From positions 992,001 through 1,056,000 of the forward strand of contig NZ_VSSO01000001.1 in NCBI RefSeq assembly GCF_008312885.1: a DNA stretch of 64,000 nt. The letters are read 5' to 3'. Below are positions 63,685 to 64,000 of this stretch, in pieces. Origin of the DNA: Lolliginicoccus suaedae. GTDB lineage: Bacteria > Actinomycetota > Actinomycetes > Mycobacteriales > Mycobacteriaceae. Under the pieces are notes generated by a model, which saw only the letters and a list, made by a program, of their open reading frames with translations, had not been told where the DNA came from and ran no database searches. How positions within the stretch are numbered: the stretch's first letter is position 1; each line of letters opens with the position of its first letter. Position numbers and translations under genes: made by a program.

Positions 63685-63876
63685 ATGACCGCACCAGCTA
63701 CCACCGTCCGGCTCACCGCTACCGACCGTTGCGACCGCTGCGGTGCCCGCGCGCGCGTGCTGGCGACCCTCCCTTCCGGGGGCGAGCTCCTGTTCTGCCA
63801 GCACCACGCCAATGAGTTCGAGGCGCGCCTGAAGGACATGGACGCGCATGTCGTCGTGGCGGCAGAGGAATCCTGA
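63685..63876 (+). CDS. DUF7455-type small zinc-ribbon protein (Rv2708c-like)
   Basis: A 63-residue protein with a Cys pair in TATDRCDRCGARARV and, after LLFC, the motif FCQHHANEFEARL, so one zinc may be bound by three Cys and a His. ggaggag precedes the ATG. It is widely conserved next to sigA or sigB in actinobacteria; function unknown. Confidence 0.88.
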   Translation: MTAPATTVRLTATDRCDRCGARARVLATLPSGGELLFCQHHANEFEARLKDMDAHVVVAAEES

Positions 63877-63891
63877 TCCACCAATGACAAC

Positions 63892-63924
63892 AGCGGGGCC
63901 CGGGCTTGAAGCCCGGGCCCCGCT
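63892..63924 (+). terminator. Terminator after the DUF7455 gene
   Basis: A 14-bp GC stem (agcggggcccgggc/gcccgggccccgct) with loop ttgaa; it can serve both this gene and the convergent gene that ends at 63941. Confidence 0.85.
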
Positions 63925-63940
63925 CTCGTTCCACGGGCGG

Positions 63941-64000
63941 CTAGGCGTTGCGCAGCAGCGCGATCCGGTCCTGCAATTGCTCCGCGGTGGCCGCACCTGT
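63941..64000 (-). CDS. C-terminal end of an unidentified gene
   Basis: The last 19 codons of a leftward frame, ending EQLQDRIALLRNA and TAG, run off the right edge. The residues suggest a helical tail; the protein cannot be named from this. Confidence 0.4.
   Translation of the reverse strand, partial: TGAATAEQLQDRIALLRNA

Noticed and set aside
61766-63694. 642-codon leftward frame opposite sigA
   Set aside because: Its Gly/Leu/Arg repeats are the complement of the Ala/Lys-rich sigA N-terminus.

Overview
The window is high-GC chromosomal DNA from a member of the Mycobacteriales (Actinomycetota). Three things point there. PimA, a PatA-type acyltransferase, PgsA and an AftC-type arabinofuranosyltransferase imply phosphatidylinositol-mannoside and arabinan envelope chemistry. 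The conserved genes run in essentially the order of the Mycobacterium tuberculosis segment from relA (Rv2583c) to just past sigA (Rv2703/Rv2708c). Many genes look leaderless, with a TANNNT hexamer 6-8 bases before the start codon. The genus cannot be fixed from this window. Locus-tag comparisons are from memory, not from a search.

Layout. 1-19.8 kb is a leftward block: relA (cut by the window edge), apt, a family-5 solute-binding lipoprotein, secF-secD-yajC, ruvB-ruvA-ruvC behind a LexA box, yebC, pdxT, tesB, pdxS, a membrane Nudix protein, pimA, an acyltransferase, pgsA, a HIT protein and thrS. 19.8-21.4 kb holds a CsbD gene, tRNA-Val(CAC) and the cluster tRNA-Gly(GCC)-tRNA-Cys(GCA)-tRNA-Val(GAC).

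21,394-28,463 is an integrated element of about 7.05 kb in the 3' end of that tRNA-Val, the type of site used by the phiRv2 prophage of M. tuberculosis. It has a tyrosine integrase with arm-type repeats beside both att cores, two small HTH proteins, a TOPRIM/DUF3631 primase-helicase, a serine recombinase and a chain of tiny overlapping genes. I see no virion genes. Next to the primase gene lies a 221-bp dyad of twelve TGTCC repeats whose spacings mirror exactly around one centre. This is my best candidate for an undescribed system: an origin-like replication module of a satellite-type element.

28.6-34 kb returns to conserved order (GNAT, zapE, RibD-like reductase, secreted alpha/beta hydrolase, aftC). 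34.1-38.5 kb is accessory: a DUF305 protein, a lipoprotein, a Baeyer-Villiger-type monooxygenase and a seven-blade YVTN propeller. 38.6-48.9 kb carries msrB, coproporphyrin-branch haem genes (hemQ, hemY, hemE), DUF3000, RNase D, a small lipoprotein, dxs, a TrmA-like methyltransferase and DUF3159. 49-54.8 kb is a second accessory stretch: a paralogue of the small lipoprotein, a DUF4333 lipoprotein, a lipoprotein PBP transpeptidase, an MMPL transporter and a small hydrolase. 55-64 kb holds DUF2752, CD225, DUF3710, dut, DUF3093, DUF4193, cei, suhB-like, ppgK, sigA and DUF7455.

A second unexplained signal is a dispersed intergenic hairpin repeat, present three times (20.8, 34.0 and 54.8 kb), with the core AAACGCGATAGAA repeated in inverted orientation plus a conserved flank at a fixed distance. 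Two other convergent gene ends carry hairpins of the same build but different sequence (39.05 and 59.77 kb).
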